Of a DNA stretch of 64,000 bases, positions 16,997 through 26,165 are shown in pieces (within the stretch, counting starts at the first letter, position 1; each line of letters starts with the position of its first letter). The notes beneath the pieces were generated by a model. It did no database searches and was not told the DNA's origin. It worked only from the letters and a program-made list of their open reading frames with translations. A program made the translations under genes and the position numbers. Source of the DNA: Pseudomonas khorasanensis (lineage in GTDB: Bacteria; Pseudomonadota; Gammaproteobacteria; Pseudomonadales; Pseudomonadaceae); assembly GCF_014268505.2 (NCBI RefSeq), contig NZ_JABWQP020000002.1:620001-684000 (forward strand), written 5' to 3'.

Positions 16997-18769
16997 TCAG
17001 ATTCCTTGTTCACTGAGCCACAGGTTCAGGGCCGCCAGTTGCCACAGTTTCGAACCGCGCAACGGGGTCAACTGGCCTTGGGGGTCAGTCAAAAGCTTGT
17101 CGAGCATGGTCGGGTTGAACAGGCCGCGATCCTGGCTCGGATCAAGCAGCAACTCGCGCACCCAGTTCAGGGTGTCGCCCTGCAAATGCTTGAGGCCCGG
17201 CACCGGGAAATAGCCTTTTTTACGGTCGATCACTTCGCTTGGAATGACCCGGCGCGCGGCTTCCTTCAATACCTGCTTGCCGCCGTCCGGCAGCTTGAAC
17301 TTGCCCGGCACGCGGGCGGACAGTTCGACCAGGCGGTAATCCAGAAACGGCGTACGCGCTTCCAGGCCCCAGGCCATGGTCATGTTGTCGACGCGTTTGA
17401 CCGGGTCGTCCACCAGCATCACCGTGCTGTCCAGACGCAGGGCTTTGTCCACGGCCGCATCGGCGCCAGGCTGGGCGAAGTGTTCCTTGACGAAGTCACC
17501 GGCCGCGTCGTGTGCGGTCAGCCATTGTGGTTGCACGGTCGCGGCGTAGTCGTCGTAGCTGCGGTCGAAGAACGCTTCGCGATAGGCCGCGTAAGGATCG
17601 GCCGCGCCGTCAACTTGCGGGTACCAGTGGTAACCGGCAAACAACTCATCCGCGCCCTGGCCGCTCTGCACCACTTTGCAGTGCTTGGCCACCTCGCGAG
17701 ACAACAGATAGAAAGCGATGCAGTCATGGCTGACCATCGGCTCGCTCATCGCGCGGAACGCGGCGGGCAATTGTTCGATGATTTCTTTTTCGTCGATACG
17801 CAACTGGTGATGGCGGGTGCCGTAGTGTTTGGCGATCAGATCGGAATACTGAAATTCGTCGCCGCGCTCGCCCCCGGCATCCTGGAAACCGATGGAAAAG
17901 GTCGACAGGTTCTCAACGCCGACTTCACGCAGCAGGCCGACGAGCATGCTCGAATCGACACCACCCGACAGCAACACACCAACATCCACCGCCGCCCGTT
18001 GACGAATCGCCACGGCGTCGCGGGTGCTGTCGAGCACGCGGTCAACCCAGTCTTCCAGGGTGAGATTCTTCTCGTCTTCGTGTGGGCCGTAAGGCAGCGT
18101 CCACCAGGTTTTCTGCTCGGTGCGGCCGTCGGCTTCAACGCGCATCCAGGTGGCGGGCGGCAATTTCTCGATTCCGGCCAGCAAGGTGCGCGGGGCCGGT
18201 ACGACCGCGTGGAAGTTCAGGTAATGATTGAGCGCCACCGGGTCAAGAATCGGGTTGATGTCACCGCCCTTGAGCAGCGCCGGCAGTGCCGAGGCAAAAC
18301 GCAGGCGCTGGCCGGTGCGAGACAGGTACAGCGGCTTTACGCCGAGACGGTCGCGGGCGATGAACAGGCGCTGGGCGTCGCGCTCCCAAATGGCGAAGGC
18401 AAACATGCCGTTGAGTTTCGGTAACAGCGCCTCGCCCCAGGCGTGGTAACCCTTGAGCAGCACTTCGGTGTCGCCACCGGAATAGAACGCATAACCCAGC
18501 GCTTCGAGCTCGGCGCGCAGTTCAGGAAAGTTGTAGATCGCGCCGTTGAAGGCCAGCGACAGGCCCAGTTGGCTGTCGATCATCGGCTGCGCCGAGCCGT
18601 CCGACAGGTCCATGATTTTCAGGCGTCGATGGCCCAGGGCAATCGGCCCTTGGGCATGAAAGCCCCACGCGTCAGGGCCGCGGGGGGCCAGGTGATGGGT
18701 AATTCTCTCAATCGCTGCAAGGTCTGCAGGTTGTTGATCAAAACGTAACTCGCCAGCTAATCCGCACAT
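16997..18769 (-). CDS. asnO: N-acetylglutaminylglutamine amidotransferase (asparagine synthetase-like)
   Basis: A 590-residue glutamine-dependent amidotransferase that amidates N-acetylglutaminylglutamine to NAGGN, an osmolyte dipeptide first defined in Sinorhizobium and Pseudomonas. The N-terminal nucleophile Cys2 (MCGLAGEL) starts the class II glutaminase domain; the synthetase domain has the PP-loop SGGVDSSM near residue 265. ATG 18769 must be the start, because Cys2 has to become the N-terminal residue; an upstream in-frame start would bury it. GTAAGG precedes it. Osmotic induction is expected from the pathway; no specific sigma-factor box was convincing. Confidence 0.92.
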   Translation of the reverse strand: MCGLAGELRFDQQPADLAAIERITHHLAPRGPDAWGFHAQGPIALGHRRLKIMDLSDGSAQPMIDSQLGLSLAFNGAIYNFPELRAELEALGYAFYSGGDTEVLLKGYHAWGEALLPKLNGMFAFAIWERDAQRLFIARDRLGVKPLYLSRTGQRLRFASALPALLKGGDINPILDPVALNHYLNFHAVVPAPRTLLAGIEKLPPATWMRVEADGRTEQKTWWTLPYGPHEDEKNLTLEDWVDRVLDSTRDAVAIRQRAAVDVGVLLSGGVDSSMLVGLLREVGVENLSTFSIGFQDAGGERGDEFQYSDLIAKHYGTRHHQLRIDEKEIIEQLPAAFRAMSEPMVSHDCIAFYLLSREVAKHCKVVQSGQGADELFAGYHWYPQVDGAADPYAAYREAFFDRSYDDYAATVQPQWLTAHDAAGDFVKEHFAQPGADAAVDKALRLDSTVMLVDDPVKRVDNMTMAWGLEARTPFLDYRLVELSARVPGKFKLPDGGKQVLKEAARRVIPSEVIDRKKGYFPVPGLKHLQGDTLNWVRELLLDPSQDRGLFNPTMLDKLLTDPQGQLTPLRGSKLWQLAALNLWLSEQGI

Positions 18770-19131
18770 AAAGTCCTTACCGGTTTTTCCGTTGGGGAAG
18801 GTCAAGCAGTACCTCGCAAAAAGTGCGGGTACTCAGAAACTGACCTGTCTCGGTAAGGGGAGTTTTAGACCGATAAGTTATAAGCCAGCCGCGCCGTCCT
18901 CTGCCCGGCAGTTAGGCGTGGCGGTTGAAAGACGCGATGCCCGCGCGCGCCGTTGCGCTTTTCGCAGCCGGTGATTCATTGGCAGGGTTTGTCTTCGCCG
19001 GGTGGTGCAGGGCTATTTTATACATGACAAAAAGTGCTTGATTGGCCTGGATTGTCCACAGGATTTTGAAATTGTTGTTGCCGCGCGGCACCGCTAAAGT
19101 CGGGGCTCAACCGCAATAAAGGACTATTGCC
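18770..19131. other. Divergent intergenic region asnO / NEL-protein gene
   Basis: 362 bp without a gene. It contains a hairpin at 18808-18833 (AGTACC...GGTACT arms) in the asnO leader, 38 bp before its start. I see no convincing type III (hrp) box, AlgU promoter or known repeat. An AT-rich stretch at 19011-19075 probably holds the rightward promoter, but no -35/-10 pair is clearly better than chance. Confidence 0.5.
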
Positions 19132-22100
19132 ATGCTCGCCCGAAACAACACCCCCGCCCAGGATCCGAAGGCCATCCTGAGCGCTTTATTTGACGCAACC
19201 GGCGACCTCGAAACCGCCGAAACCATTGAGAAAAATCTCCCTGCGCATTTTCTCACGGCCTCGACCACCAGCCTGGCCAGGCTGGACGAAATCAACCGTG
19301 AACTGAATGTCCGGCAGGTGAAGGTCGACAACGATTTGAAACGGCTCAAACCGTTGAACGATTTTTATATCAGCGAACTCAACGCGGCGCTGGGTAAAAA
19401 ATGGCCGGCGCTTTATGACGCAGGCGTGGATGTGGTCAGTCTGCCGGGCGTTGAGTGTGGCTGCGACGCGACCGCAACCGATCAGCCCGGGATCGACATG
19501 GTCAAAAACGCCACGCAGACTCTCTTGCAGGCAGCCATGCAGAACTTCACCGAAGACGAGGAGCAGGCTGACGCATTTCCCGAGGGTAGTCAGGTGCGCG
19601 TCAAAAGCGCGCCACAGGGTGTTAGCGGTTTGACCCCGGAGGCGTTTGCAGCGTTGTGTCGCGAGCTGGATCTGGGCAAAAAATATCAGGAACATCTGCA
19701 GCAAGTGTTCGGACTGCGTGACGAAAGCGGTAAAGTCACGACGACCAGTGCCATGACCCGCGATATCGTCGCATTGAAGCAATCGCTCCTGGAGCTGGAC
19801 GCGCATCTGGCTGCGCTCAAAGGCGATATCACAGCGGCAGGCTTGCGCATGCTGCAGGACCTGATCGTCGCCAAGGGCGTGGCGTCGACGCAAACCCTGC
19901 GCTATGGCGAAGACGCGTGGATCATGCAGGGCATCAAGGTCCTCGACAGTTGCGTGTGGGGCGTCGTGGTGTTTTCCGAACGCTCCGTCGAGCAACATCC
20001 CGAGGAGAAATGCATGGTCTACATGCCCGGGGAACCAGCGCGGGCGGTGTACGAATACCCGAGTTTCAATGCGTTCAAGCGATACCTCGTACAACAACTG
20101 GGCACCGCGGGTTATCAGGACTATTTTGCCCGCAGCCTCGACGAAGATGACAAGGCCGATTTCTTCAAGACGTTCGCTGAAAAAAGCGATCTGGGCTTCG
20201 TTGAACAGTTGCCGATCACCGTGTCGCTCTTTGATTTCATGGTGCAAAGCCATGTTGGCAAATTGCAGATCGACGCGCGCAAACTGGCGGTACCTACCGC
20301 TGATATTGATGAAGAGGCACGCCGAAAGCGCCTGCTGGATTTCGTTGAGCGCGGGGTGAGCATTGCTTCGGTGGCCGGGTTGTTCGTGCCGGTGCTCGGA
20401 CAATTGATGATGGGCGTTGCGGTGGGTCAACTGCTGGGTGAAGTGTACGAAGGCGTCGAGGACTGGCAGCGCGGTGATCATCAGCAAGCCCTGTCACATC
20501 TGCTCAGCGTGGTCGAGAACATCGCGTTGATGGGCGCCTTCGCGGGTGGGCAAAAAGCGCTGGGGGCCCTGGGCCGCAAACTGCTGCGCACGCACCCGGA
20601 ATTCTTCGGACAATTCACTGCAGTACTCAATCGAGTCGGCAAGCCACGCCTGTGGAAGAACGATCTGACCCGTTACGAGCATGCCCTCCCTGCCGGCTTC
20701 ACCATTGATGCCAGCTCCAAAGATGTATACGTGGTCGGTAACAAAGCCTTCGCTCGTGTCGATGATCGTCTGCTGGCTGGCCGCTTAGATGCTGATTCGC
20801 GGCGCTTGCACCTCGAACACCTGGAACGCGCGCAGGCCTATGCTCCCGAACTGAACCGCCATATTGAAGGCGGCTGGCGATTCCCCGCAGAAAACCCCGA
20901 GGAGTGGCGCACTAGCAGCTATACGCTCAAACGCATCGATCCGCACTTGAACGAATTCGTCGACAGCGACCTGGATATGATGCGCCGACTCAGCGACACC
21001 TCGCAGCAGGCGCTGCTTGACACGTTCAACGACGATCTGGAACTCCCCATGCGCCTGCGCGATACCGTCGAACGTGTACGCATCGGACGTCAGTTACGTG
21101 AGTTGGCGCGCGAGCTGCAAAACGGCGATACCCATTCCGGCCAGGCTACCGAAGAGCAAATGCAGGCTTTGCCGGGACTGCCCGGCTGGCCCACACATCG
21201 ATACATCGAGGTCATCGATGACGAAGGCGTCGTCGAAGCGACCTACCCGACGACCCGCACACTCGACGAAGCACTCGGCGTGGTGGTGACACGTGATCAA
21301 TTGGCCCAGGGCGGGTTGTTGCAAACGGTGATCGATGGCCTGTACGCGCACGAAGTCGATGCGCTGCTTGGCGGCAAAGTTGCGCCAGGCATGAAAGAAA
21401 CCGCGTTGGCCAAGAAGCTGGGCGCGGCGTTGAAGTCCGATTACCGCGCCGCGTACGAGCGCATGTACCAACGTTACGACCAGAGCGACGTTCAGGAAAT
21501 TCGGAAATTGCGCCAGGTATTTCCCGACATCCCGACGCGCCATGGCCAGCGGTTGATTGATCGAGCTCCGAGTGTCGAGCGTATGCACCTGCGCACGAGC
21601 GGGCGGGTACCGTTGCGGCTGGGGCAGCAAGTGCGCGCGAGCGCCGCTCGGGTGCGGCTTGACCGCGCGTTGTCGGGCTTTCACTGGCCATGGCTGGCGA
21701 ACGCCGATACTGACAAACTGGCCATCAATTTGCTGCCGCGTTTGAGCGGTTGGGATACACAGCTGCGTCTGGAGGTGCGGGACAAGACATTGACCGGGCC
21801 GATACTGCAAGCCATCGGCGAGACGTCGGCGACCGCCGAAAATACCTGCTCTCTGGTGAAATCCACGCAGGGTTATGAAGCGTTCGGAGGCGACAAAAAA
21901 TCCCTTGGCAAGGTCAATTCGGGGCCCAATGCTTTGTATTCCGCCATCCTCAAAGCTATACCGTCACGCCAGCGTACAGCGGTCGGGTTTGCAGATGCAG
22001 GGATAGCCAGTACGCAACGCTTGCGCACAAAACTGCTCGATGTAGCACTCGACGAACGCGAGGCCACAGCGCGTACATTGCTCAGCGGCATGCCGGAGCC

Positions 22101-23955
22101 GTTGGACGTCGAGCCGGCCTGCGTGCAAGGCGATCAGGCGCCTGCGACGAACCACCCACGCAAGTTGCTGCGCACTGCGCGCAGACTCTACCCACGCCTG
22201 GATGACGCGCAGGCCAGTCAATTGCTTGATGAACTGGGCAATGATTCGCTGAGCCGGGCGATCCGGCTCAAAGCCTTGCGTCAGGATTTGAGAACTCTGC
22301 GTGACGTTCTATTCATCTGGAGTGAAGACGACATTGCTTTGAAGGCCATGGGGGGCGACCTGGCCGAAGCGCGGCACAGCCGAAGGATGGCAGCCGAGCT
22401 GATCGAGGAAAGCTTTCGGCGCTTTCAATGGATCAAGGATGAACAGGGAAAATCGGTCTGTGCCCTTAACCTCGATGGCATGCGCATCGGCAAGTTGCCG
22501 ACCCTCCCATCGGGTTTGAGCTTCGACCATATCCAGCACTTGTCGATGAAAAACATGGCGCAGACTGATGACGTCGCGTATTTCCTCAAATCTTTCAAAC
22601 AGCTTGAAACGCTGGAACTCGACAGCAATAAAATCACCCGGCTCCCCGAGGTGCTTTCGTATATGCCCAACCTCAAGCGATTGAGCCTGGCGGGCAATCA
22701 GCTAAAGCTGACCGAACAGACACTGGCGAAGCTGAATCGGCTGCGCACGCTGTGGTATCTGAATCTGAACAGCAACGCGTTGGGCGCCACCCCGAACGTC
22801 AGTCAAATGAGCAATTTGCGTCGGTTATTGCTGCGCGATACGGGGATCACCGAGCTGCCTGAAGGTCTGCACAATTGCGCCTATATCGAATGGATGGACA
22901 TGCGCGAAAACAAGATCACGGAACTGCCCGATTGGCTGTTTCAGAAACCGCGACAATTCACGCAGGCGCTCGACCTGGGGCTGAATCCCTTCAATGAAAC
23001 CAGCAAAACGTATCTGGATAACTACCGCAGCAATTACGGTATAGGGATGGGTTATACCGCGAATGACAGTATCAGGTTCACCGAACAAACCGCGCGCACG
23101 CTATGGCTCACCAGGACTGCTGGTGAGGACTGGGCAACGCAGGTACGAATCTGGACGGCGTTTCGCCACGATACCCGTGCCGAAAGCTTGCTCCAATTGC
23201 TCGCGCGATTGGGCGATACCGCCGATGGGATGAAGGGCAGCGCTGACATGCGGCGGCGGGTCTGGGTGGTATTGAAGGCGGCTGAGGCTGATGGCGCTCT
23301 CTGCGACCAGTTGCTGGATCTGGCCGCCAACCCGATCCATTGCGATGACAGTGCGGCGGTTAATTTCAGCCATCTTGAAGTTGCCGTTCATGTCGATCGT
23401 GTCACCAAGGGATCCGGGGGCAGGGTCACTGCCAAGCCACTGCTAAACCTAGGTCGCGGTCTGTTTCGGCTGGATCAACTGAACGCGATTGCCGACGAAC
23501 ATGCCGTCAGGGTTGCGACATCCGATCCGTTAGAGGTGAACCTGGCTTATCGCGTCGGGCTGGCAAAGCTGTTGGACCTGCCCGGCCAGCCGCAGAGCAT
23601 GCTGTTCAAAACGGAGAGTGGTGTGACCGACGCTGATCTGAACTCGGCGAGTCTGAGGATCACTACGGCTGAACTATCCCCCCAATGGCTGAAATTCATG
23701 CAAAAGCAAACGTTCTGGCGTGACTATCTGCAACGTACGTTTACGCGCAAGTTCTCGCTGATTGACGAGTCGTTCGCACCGCGGATGAGTGCGCTTGATG
23801 AGCAGGCAGACACCTTGCCCAGTGCTGACTACCTGAGTCAGGCGAATGCCCTCAAGGTTGACAGGGAGCAGGCGCAAGAGGCCGTATTCAAGAGCTTGAC
23901 CGAAGAGTCGATCCGCCTGATGGACTTGGGCCTCTGCGCGATGCCGGACGTGTGA
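19132..23955 (+). CDS. Large LRR protein with C-terminal NEL-type E3 ubiquitin ligase domain (toxin/effector-like)
   Basis: A 1607-residue protein of modular, effector-like build. Residues ~1-400 form a helical N-terminal region. At ~404-490 lie hydrophobic stretches (VAGLFVPVLGQLMMGVAVG and VENIALMGAFAGG), like the membrane-active parts of the large dermonecrotic-toxin-type (DUF6543) proteins of Pseudomonas. Residues ~1112-1290 hold six to seven leucine-rich repeats (e.g. LETLELDSNKITRLP). The C-terminal ~300 residues fit the Novel E3 Ligase (NEL) domain of IpaH/SspH/SlrP, with a candidate catalytic Cys1404 in NPIHCDDS, matching the CxD motif. NEL enzymes move ubiquitin to eukaryotic host proteins. 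No type III genes, chaperone or hrp box is nearby, so delivery is open. AAAGGA precedes ATG 19132. The stop lies three bases from that of mnmC. Confidence 0.82.
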   Translation: MLARNNTPAQDPKAILSALFDATGDLETAETIEKNLPAHFLTASTTSLARLDEINRELNVRQVKVDNDLKRLKPLNDFYISELNAALGKKWPALYDAGVDVVSLPGVECGCDATATDQPGIDMVKNATQTLLQAAMQNFTEDEEQADAFPEGSQVRVKSAPQGVSGLTPEAFAALCRELDLGKKYQEHLQQVFGLRDESGKVTTTSAMTRDIVALKQSLLELDAHLAALKGDITAAGLRMLQDLIVAKGVASTQTLRYGEDAWIMQGIKVLDSCVWGVVVFSERSVEQHPEEKCMVYMPGEPARAVYEYPSFNAFKRYLVQQLGTAGYQDYFARSLDEDDKADFFKTFAEKSDLGFVEQLPITVSLFDFMVQSHVGKLQIDARKLAVPTADIDEEARRKRLLDFVERGVSIASVAGLFVPVLGQLMMGVAVGQLLGEVYEGVEDWQRGDHQQALSHLLSVVENIALMGAFAGGQKALGALGRKLLRTHPEFFGQFTAVLNRVGKPRLWKNDLTRYEHALPAGFTIDASSKDVYVVGNKAFARVDDRLLAGRLDADSRRLHLEHLERAQAYAPELNRHIEGGWRFPAENPEEWRTSSYTLKRIDPHLNEFVDSDLDMMRRLSDTSQQALLDTFNDDLELPMRLRDTVERVRIGRQLRELARELQNGDTHSGQATEEQMQALPGLPGWPTHRYIEVIDDEGVVEATYPTTRTLDEALGVVVTRDQLAQGGLLQTVIDGLYAHEVDALLGGKVAPGMKETALAKKLGAALKSDYRAAYERMYQRYDQSDVQEIRKLRQVFPDIPTRHGQRLIDRAPSVERMHLRTSGRVPLRLGQQVRASAARVRLDRALSGFHWPWLANADTDKLAINLLPRLSGWDTQLRLEVRDKTLTGPILQAIGETSATAENTCSLVKSTQGYEAFGGDKKSLGKVNSGPNALYSAILKAIPSRQRTAVGFADAGIASTQRLRTKLLDVALDEREATARTLLSGMPEPLDVEPACVQGDQAPATNHPRKLLRTARRLYPRLDDAQASQLLDELGNDSLSRAIRLKALRQDLRTLRDVLFIWSEDDIALKAMGGDLAEARHSRRMAAELIEESFRRFQWIKDEQGKSVCALNLDGMRIGKLPTLPSGLSFDHIQHLSMKNMAQTDDVAYFLKSFKQLETLELDSNKITRLPEVLSYMPNLKRLSLAGNQLKLTEQTLAKLNRLRTLWYLNLNSNALGATPNVSQMSNLRRLLLRDTGITELPEGLHNCAYIEWMDMRENKITELPDWLFQKPRQFTQALDLGLNPFNETSKTYLDNYRSNYGIGMGYTANDSIRFTEQTARTLWLTRTAGEDWATQVRIWTAFRHDTRAESLLQLLARLGDTADGMKGSADMRRRVWVVLKAAEADGALCDQLLDLAANPIHCDDSAAVNFSHLEVAVHVDRVTKGSGGRVTAKPLLNLGRGLFRLDQLNAIADEHAVRVATSDPLEVNLAYRVGLAKLLDLPGQPQSMLFKTESGVTDADLNSASLRITTAELSPQWLKFMQKQTFWRDYLQRTFTRKFSLIDESFAPRMSALDEQADTLPSADYLSQANALKVDREQAQEAVFKSLTEESIRLMDLGLCAMPDV

Positions 23956-23958
23956 GAT

Positions 23959-25938
23959 TCACTTGCCGCGAATCAACTGGCGCAACGCGAACCGGTTGGG
24001 GTGACAGGCTTCGGCGACGCTGCGCGGCAATGGCAGCGGCTCGTTGTCCAGCCACGCGGCGAGCAGTTCGCCGGACAGCGGCGCGGTGATCAGACCACGG
24101 GAACCGTGGCCGCTGTTGACGTACAAACCATCGAGCCAAGGGCAGGGGAGGTCCGGCACTTGCCGGGCGTCCTTGCTCAACGCCGCGTAGGTTTGAGTGA
24201 AGGCTGCACGGTCGGCGAGCGGGCCGACAATCGGCAGGTAGTCCGGGCTGGTGCAGCGGAAAGCGGCGCGGCCCTGAAGACTGTCGAGCGGCTGTTCGCT
24301 TATATTCAGGCGCGTCACCAGATCGCCGGAAATCTCTTCGAGCATCGCCAGATTACCCTCGTGTTCAACAATCGTTGGCGTCAGATCGTCGCTGTTGAAA
24401 GCGAAGCTGGCACCCAGCGTGTGTTCACCCAGACGCGCGGGAGCGACGTAGCCCTCGGCGCACACCACAGTGGCCAAAGCACGACTTTCTGCGGTTTCAG
24501 CCAGACGAGTGATCTGTCCGCGAATGCGTTTGAGCGGCAGCTCTGCGCTTTGCGCAAAACGTTTGATCTCGGCAGCGCCGGCCAGCACCACAACTGGCGC
24601 GCTGGCGAGCAAAAGCTCGCCGTCGAAGGCTTGCCACTGGCCAGCGACTTTGCGCAGATCCAGTGCTTCGCGATGGCTGAGCAATTCAATGTTGGCGTGC
24701 GCCGCCTGGGCCTGACACAGCGCCGGTGGATGAACCCAGCCGCCCTCGGGATAAAACAAACCGCCATGCGCTACGCCGACACCGGCACGCGTCTGCGCTT
24801 CGGGTTGTTCCAGCCATCGCAATAAATCTTCGGGGAACGCTGCCGCCAGTTGCGCGTGCCGTTCGGCTTCCTTGGCATTGAACGCCAGCTGCAATACGCC
24901 ACAGTCATCCCAGTCGGTGCCGCGTTGCAGGGTCTCCAGCAACCGCCGGGTGTAACCGAAACCGCTGACGATCAATTGCGACAACGCCGTGCCATGGGCG
25001 GACAGTTTCAGATACAGCACGCCTTGCGGGTTGCCCGACGCTTCTTGCGCCACGGTGTCGTGCCGTTCCAGCAGGCTCACCTGCCAGCCGCGTGCTGCCA
25101 GACTCGACGCCGTCGCGCACCCGGCCAGACCGGCACCAATCACCAGCGCCCGGCGCTCGGTGGTCAACGGCGCAGGGCGGGCGAACCAGGGTTTTGCCGG
25201 CACGGGTGGCGTCACCTCGGCGGGCCAGCCAAGAAACTCGCCGCGCAGAATTTCCCATTTATGGCCAATCCCCGGTGTGCGCTTCATCTTGAAGCCGGCG
25301 GCATTGAGCAAGCGCCGCACCCAGCCGGTGCTGGTGAATGTGCTGATGGTCGAGCCCGGTGCGGCGAGGCGGGCCAGCTCGACGAACAGTTCCGCGGTCC
25401 ACATGTCCGGGTTTTTCGCCGGGGCGAAACCGTCGAGAAACCACGCGTCGATCTGCGCATCCAGTTGCGGCAATTGTTCCAGTGCATCGCCGATCAGCAA
25501 GGTCAATGTCACGCGACCGTTGTCCAGGGTGATGCGTTGAAAACCTTGATGAATCGCCACGTAATGCTTCAGCAACTGATCGGCCAAGGGCTTGAGTTCC
25601 GGCCACAAAGCCAGGGCCCGTTGCAGGTCCGCAGGTGCCAGGGGATATTTTTCGACACTGACAAAATGCAAGCGCGCGCCGGCCACCGCGTGTTGTTCGA
25701 ACAATTGCCAGGCGCAGAGAAAATTCAGCCCGGTGCCGAAGCCGGTTTCACCGATGACCAGTCGCCCGCCCGCCGTAAGCGCGGCAAAGCGCTCGGCCAG
25801 ACGGTTCTGTTCAAGGAACACATAGCGGGTTTCATCCAGCCCCGACTGGTCGGAAAAATACACATCATCGAACACCCTTGAACGTGGGCGTCCGTGGTCG
25901 TCCCAGTCGAGTTGGGCGTGGGGCATTTCGGCTTTCAT
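23959..25938 (-). CDS. mnmC: Bifunctional tRNA mnm5s2U34 methyltransferase / FAD oxidoreductase MnmC
   Basis: A 659-residue enzyme for the last two steps of mnm5(s2)U34 synthesis in tRNA. The N-terminal MnmD part (~1-235, SAM site GETGFGTGLNFL) methylates nm5U. The C-terminal part (~265-659, FAD motif LVIGAGLAGCATASSL) first removes the carboxymethyl group from cmnm5U. Both halves are complete and fused, the usual gammaproteobacterial form. ATG 25938 gives the family start MKAEMPHAQLDW. It converges with the NEL gene with no visible terminator between them. Confidence 0.95.
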   Translation of the reverse strand: MKAEMPHAQLDWDDHGRPRSRVFDDVYFSDQSGLDETRYVFLEQNRLAERFAALTAGGRLVIGETGFGTGLNFLCAWQLFEQHAVAGARLHFVSVEKYPLAPADLQRALALWPELKPLADQLLKHYVAIHQGFQRITLDNGRVTLTLLIGDALEQLPQLDAQIDAWFLDGFAPAKNPDMWTAELFVELARLAAPGSTISTFTSTGWVRRLLNAAGFKMKRTPGIGHKWEILRGEFLGWPAEVTPPVPAKPWFARPAPLTTERRALVIGAGLAGCATASSLAARGWQVSLLERHDTVAQEASGNPQGVLYLKLSAHGTALSQLIVSGFGYTRRLLETLQRGTDWDDCGVLQLAFNAKEAERHAQLAAAFPEDLLRWLEQPEAQTRAGVGVAHGGLFYPEGGWVHPPALCQAQAAHANIELLSHREALDLRKVAGQWQAFDGELLLASAPVVVLAGAAEIKRFAQSAELPLKRIRGQITRLAETAESRALATVVCAEGYVAPARLGEHTLGASFAFNSDDLTPTIVEHEGNLAMLEEISGDLVTRLNISEQPLDSLQGRAAFRCTSPDYLPIVGPLADRAAFTQTYAALSKDARQVPDLPCPWLDGLYVNSGHGSRGLITAPLSGELLAAWLDNEPLPLPRSVAEACHPNRFALRQLIRGK

Positions 25939-26036
25939 GGCAGGCTCGGCAATCGCAAGGCGGCCATTCTAGCCGATCGCGCGGGGGCTGCCTGATCCAA
26001 GGCAAGGCAGGGTTTGGACTTGTCAGGAAAAATGTC

Positions 26037-26110
26037 AAAAGATCGCAGCCTTCGGCGGCTCCTACAGGGAAAAGCATTTCGAATGTAGGAGCTGCCGAAG
26101 GCTGCGATCT
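26037..26110. repeat. Palindromic repeat, GATCGCAGCCTTCGGC class
   Basis: AAAAGATCGCAGCCTTCGGC reads into GCTCCTACA, and the inverse (TGTAGGAGCTGCCGAAGGCTGCGATC) follows, giving two nearly perfect 29-nt arms around a 17-bp middle. It is a second REP family, distinct from the GCGAGCAGG class, and related to 11790-11864. Confidence 0.88.
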
Positions 26111-26165
26111 GTTCAGGTGCTGCAATCATCCGCTAGTCTTGCTGAACCCTGGAAGGAGCCGTCCC

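Noticed and set aside
16964..18424. 486-codon frame opposite asnO
   Set aside because: A shadow frame; the asnO Cys2, PP-loop and operon context are definite.
19011..19131. hrp-box or AlgU promoter before the NEL gene
   Set aside because: No GGAACC-N15/16-CCACNNA or GAACTT-N16-TCTGA match; only loose fragments such as GGCACC.
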